Below are positions 61,746 to 64,000 of a DNA stretch of 64,000 nucleotides, in pieces. The stretch is taken from positions 2,696,501 through 2,760,500 of the forward strand of contig NZ_CP053351.1 in NCBI RefSeq assembly GCF_013394655.1. Reading direction: 5' to 3'. The notes below the pieces were generated by a model that was not told where the DNA came from, did no database searches, and worked only from the letters and a program-made list of their open reading frames with translations. How positions within the stretch are numbered: position 1 is the stretch's first letter; every line of letters begins with the position of its first letter. Both the position numbers and the translations under genes were made by a program. Origin of the DNA: Winogradskyella schleiferi. GTDB taxonomy: Bacteria; Bacteroidota; Bacteroidia; Flavobacteriales; Flavobacteriaceae.

Positions 61746-62543
61746 CTATTCAATCACTTTAGCGTCTTCTGGCTTTTCAAAAATAGAAGTGTCTGGAAAT
61801 TTCTCAGAAATCATGACATCAGTAAACTCAACTGTATTTCTTTTTTCTATTGGTTGGTTGTTTTCATAGGTATACCAATCCACACTTTTTGGAACGACAA
61901 GGCCATTGACGGTTTGCCAATTATTATATCTTATAAACTTAAATTCGTTGCTTTTACCATCTTTTCCGAACGTTACTGTATAGGCCAACCATTGCATTTG
62001 TCCTGTTTCGGAATCGTAATAAATGATGTATTCGTCGTCTGGTGATTCGCCGATTCCTGCTTCGTATGAAATTAAAATGCCTGGATAGGTTTTACCTTCA
62101 AACGTTAAAGGTTCAGCTTCTTCATAGATAACACCGTCATCTCCTACAATAAAAGGCATGGCATAAAAGTACATCATCAAACCTTTATAAAACATTGGGT
62201 TGCCTTTGTAATCTTTACCATCTTTTTCTTTAATCCAAAGTGTTTCGCCATCAAATACTTGTGTGTATGTTGGCGTGTCAATTAATTCCTCTCTGGTTTT
62301 TAAATTTGTGGTGGTGACTTCCTTTCCATTGGGTTTTTCCATGGTAAAGGATAAGGTTTGCATTTTGTTCCATTGGTCAATGCCGCCATGGGAATCGAAA
62401 ACTTTGGTAATTGCTTCTGGGTAAATGCTCGTTGTGATAGTCTCTTTTTTTTCAGTTTCAATAACTGTTGTTTTTTCCTTGGCTTCATTTTTACAAGCTG
62501 AAATAGCAATGGCTATAAAAAGTAGTTGTAGTATTTTTTTCAT
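61746..62543 (-). CDS. DUF6503 lipoprotein
   Basis: 265 aa with lipobox Cys17 (AIAISAC). EAITKVFDSHGGIDQWNKMQ TLSF is the start of a beta-rich LolA-like domain; YTVTFGKDGKSNEFKFIRYN and VNGLVVPKSVDWYTYENNQP follow. The family is common in flavobacteria and may carry lipid-like ligands, but that is not shown. The repeat at 62558-62575 lies just before the start codon. Confidence 0.82.
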   Translation of the reverse strand: MKKILQLLFIAIAISACKNEAKEKTTVIETEKKETITTSIYPEAITKVFDSHGGIDQWNKMQTLSFTMEKPNGKEVTTTNLKTREELIDTPTYTQVFDGETLWIKEKDGKDYKGNPMFYKGLMMYFYAMPFIVGDDGVIYEEAEPLTFEGKTYPGILISYEAGIGESPDDEYIIYYDSETGQMQWLAYTVTFGKDGKSNEFKFIRYNNWQTVNGLVVPKSVDWYTYENNQPIEKRNTVEFTDVMISEKFPDTSIFEKPEDAKVIE

Positions 62544-62557
62544 GGTTTGGTTTTTAG

Positions 62558-62575
62558 TTCCGATAGCTATCGGAA
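62558..62575. repeat. Palindromic repeat TTCCGATAGCTATCGGAA
   Basis: A perfect 18-base palindrome sharing CCGATAGCTATCGG with the repeat at 52227. It lies 14 bases before the start codon of the DUF6503 gene on the minus strand. Confidence 0.85.
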
Positions 62576-62620
62576 TTGAAATTATTTACAGTTTTGACGA
62601 ACCTAAAGATAAGTCATTAC

Positions 62621-62655
62621 AAAAAAAGCCTCAGAATAATTCTGAAGCTTTTTTT
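62621..62655 (-). terminator. Terminator after the T9SS surface protein
   Basis: On the minus strand AAAAAAAGCTTCAGAATTATTCTGAGGCTTTTTTT in pieces: GCTTCAGAAT / ATTCTGAGGC with one mismatch, then a run of T. Confidence 0.85.
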
Positions 62656-62675
62656 ATTATAAGTTTCAATTCAAC

Positions 62676-64000
62676 TTAATTGACAATTAATTTTTGAACT
62701 GTTGTCCCATTTCCAATTCTCAATTCAACAAAATACAATCCACTTTCTAGATTTGAAATGCTTAAAGTTGAAGACTGTCCTTGCAACTTAATATCCTTCA
62801 AAATTACTTTTCCTTGAATATTGTAAATATTAATTTTTCCTGTTCCGAAATTAGAATTTGAAAGTTGAATTTTCACTTCTTCTTTAGCAGGGTTTGGGAA
62901 TATATTGAATTTTACATTACTAAATTCATTCAAACTTAAAGCTACTCCACTTTCAAGATAATCTGGAATAGAATTGTTGTTGGTATCATCATCGGTTGGG
63001 TCGCCGTTATTGTTGTAATCTTCATCAATGGTTAACACATTGTCCCCGTCATCATCATTGTCCAAATAATTTTCAATAAGATCATTATCTGTATCGATAA
63101 ATGAATGAATACTGTTTCTATCTAAATCAATATTAATTTCATCAATGGTATCTACGTTGTCGCCATCATCATCATCGTCTAAGTAGTTTGGTATGCCATC
63201 ATCATCCGTATCATCGTCTTCTAAATTCCCGTTATTATTGATGTCTTCATCACCGTCAATAACACCATCGTTATCAGTATCTGTGCAAACTACTTCTTCT
63301 ACATTAGTAATTGTAGTAGCATAGCATCCCGAAGTTAATGAAGTAGCTTGAATATGGTATGAACCTGGTTCTGTTACTATAATATATGAGGCCTCTGATT
63401 CCATATAATTACCATTATAATACCACACAAAATAAAAATCTGCCTCGGACAGTTCTGTATCCAATATTAACGTATCGCCTATACAATAGACATAATTACT
63501 CTCAATATTTAGTACTGGCAATGGATTTACAAGAAGGTCTAAGCTCGTAACATCATCACATCCTGAATAATCATTAGTTACACTTGCATAAATTGTTTGC
63601 GGATTTACATCATTTTGATACAACTGCGGTAGTGGGTTTACTTTCAAAATAGCATCTTGCTCATTAGCATAATAAGTTACTGTATAACTAGAAGGATTTT
63701 GTCCATCCAATAACTGTGAATCTAACGTTGATAAATCAAACTGTACACTATCATTGGTTGAATCGCCATCCGTTTCCACATTGTCATCGCATTGCTCATA
63801 GGTAATGGACTCAAAATCTGGATTTGCCTGAGCTGCTTCTTGTACTTCTATATTGAAACTTTGAGTACTAATTGAGCAATCAGTATCGTTATTAGTGATA
63901 GTTACAAATATCTGTTGAGGATTATTTGTATTGGTATATGGACTTGCTAATGCATTTGTACCTGATAATGCATCTGCTATACTTATATAATAATATACGT
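62676..64000 (-). CDS. Secreted T9SS surface protein, C-terminal part (continues past the window)
   Basis: At least 441 aa; the N-terminus is beyond position 64000 (the open frame runs to the edge). Ig-like/PKD-like segments (for example VTITNNDTDCSISTQSFNIE, VTNDYSGCDDVTSLDLLVNP) precede thrombospondin type-3-like Asp-rich repeats (DTDNDGVIDGDEDINNNGN, DDTDDDGIPNYLDDDDDGDN) that should bind calcium. The last ~75 residues, from FNIFPNPAKEEVKIQLSN to LYFVELRIGNGTTVQKLIVN, are a type A C-terminal sorting signal for secretion and attachment by the type IX system. Function of the surface part is unknown. Confidence 0.93.
   Translation of the reverse strand, partial: VYYYISIADALSGTNALASPYTNTNNPQQIFVTITNNDTDCSISTQSFNIEVQEAAQANPDFESITYEQCDDNVETDGDSTNDSVQFDLSTLDSQLLDGQNPSSYTVTYYANEQDAILKVNPLPQLYQNDVNPQTIYASVTNDYSGCDDVTSLDLLVNPLPVLNIESNYVYCIGDTLILDTELSEADFYFVWYYNGNYMESEASYIIVTEPGSYHIQATSLTSGCYATTITNVEEVVCTDTDNDGVIDGDEDINNNGNLEDDDTDDDGIPNYLDDDDDGDNVDTIDEINIDLDRNSIHSFIDTDNDLIENYLDNDDDGDNVLTIDEDYNNNGDPTDDDTNNNSIPDYLESGVALSLNEFSNVKFNIFPNPAKEEVKIQLSNSNFGTGKINIYNIQGKVILKDIKLQGQSSTLSISNLESGLYFVELRIGNGTTVQKLIVN

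Overview
The window is a stretch of chromosome from a marine-type flavobacterium (phylum Bacteroidota, family Flavobacteriaceae). The evidence is low GC, genes without strong Shine-Dalgarno sites, TAnnTTTG-like promoter boxes, many lipoproteins, a gliding-motility gene (gldI), a C-terminal type IX secretion sorting domain at the right edge, and gene orders typical of the family: parA-parB-DUF5683-dapB-lepB-WbqC, ribH-small membrane proteins-mutL-rhomboids, and recF-DUF721. Nothing marks a prophage, plasmid or CRISPR locus.

Layout. 1-2.2 kb: an ECF sigma factor with a FecR-type anti-sigma (cut by the window edge), divergent from a duplicated Kazal-type lipoprotein; a near-identical 27-base promoter-like motif precedes both the anti-sigma and lipoprotein genes. 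2.2-3.8 kb: dps divergent from oxyR. 4-10.7 kb: AIM24-like, DUF4442 and DUF4870 proteins, then PadR-PspC and two GIN-domain envelope proteins; PadR-PspC and the first GIN gene share a palindromic upstream element. 10.7-13.2 kb: YceI-porin-YceI operon. 13.4-22.8 kb: trxB, then a cluster of small stress or membrane proteins (DUF1328, a degenerate SRAP protein, PA2169-type, hemerythrin, DUF2652 plus AraC, YtxH and holin-like proteins), an aldehyde dehydrogenase, a 50-aa membrane protein and tRNA-Pro. 23-31.6 kb: sugar dehydrogenase plus cytochrome c, then udk-divIC-mutA-lipoprotein-mutB-hydrolase-dienoyl-CoA reductase, a catabolic run for propionyl-CoA/methylmalonyl-CoA and fatty acids. 31.6-46.7 kb: housekeeping genes for chromosome partition, lysine/peptidoglycan synthesis, secretion, mismatch repair, riboflavin and replication-repair. 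47-52.3 kb: penicillin acylase, then two orphan AT-rich genes in what looks like an integron-like cassette pair, ended by a frameshifted IS110 transposase remnant. 52.3-64 kb: DUF885 peptidase, ndk, DHH phosphoesterase, three peptidyl-prolyl isomerases (GldI, a cyclophilin-FKBP fusion, an FKBP lipoprotein), pepD, DUF3810, DUF6503 and a large T9SS-sorted surface protein.

The most unusual signals are (i) the cassette-like pair at 49.9-52.0 kb, where each unit carries its own complementary end sequences around GTTGTG/CACAAC cores with a 130-bp imperfect palindrome between them; (ii) the duplicated ECF promoter motif; (iii) the paired palindromic element of the PadR/PspC/GIN locus; (iv) short palindromic repeats scattered in intergenic DNA, one of which seems to sit in frame inside the dienoyl-CoA reductase gene and another at the breakpoint of the IS110 remnant; and (v) a candidate small RNA near 15.7 kb. 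All functional names are by family recognition from the translated sequence; no database search was run.
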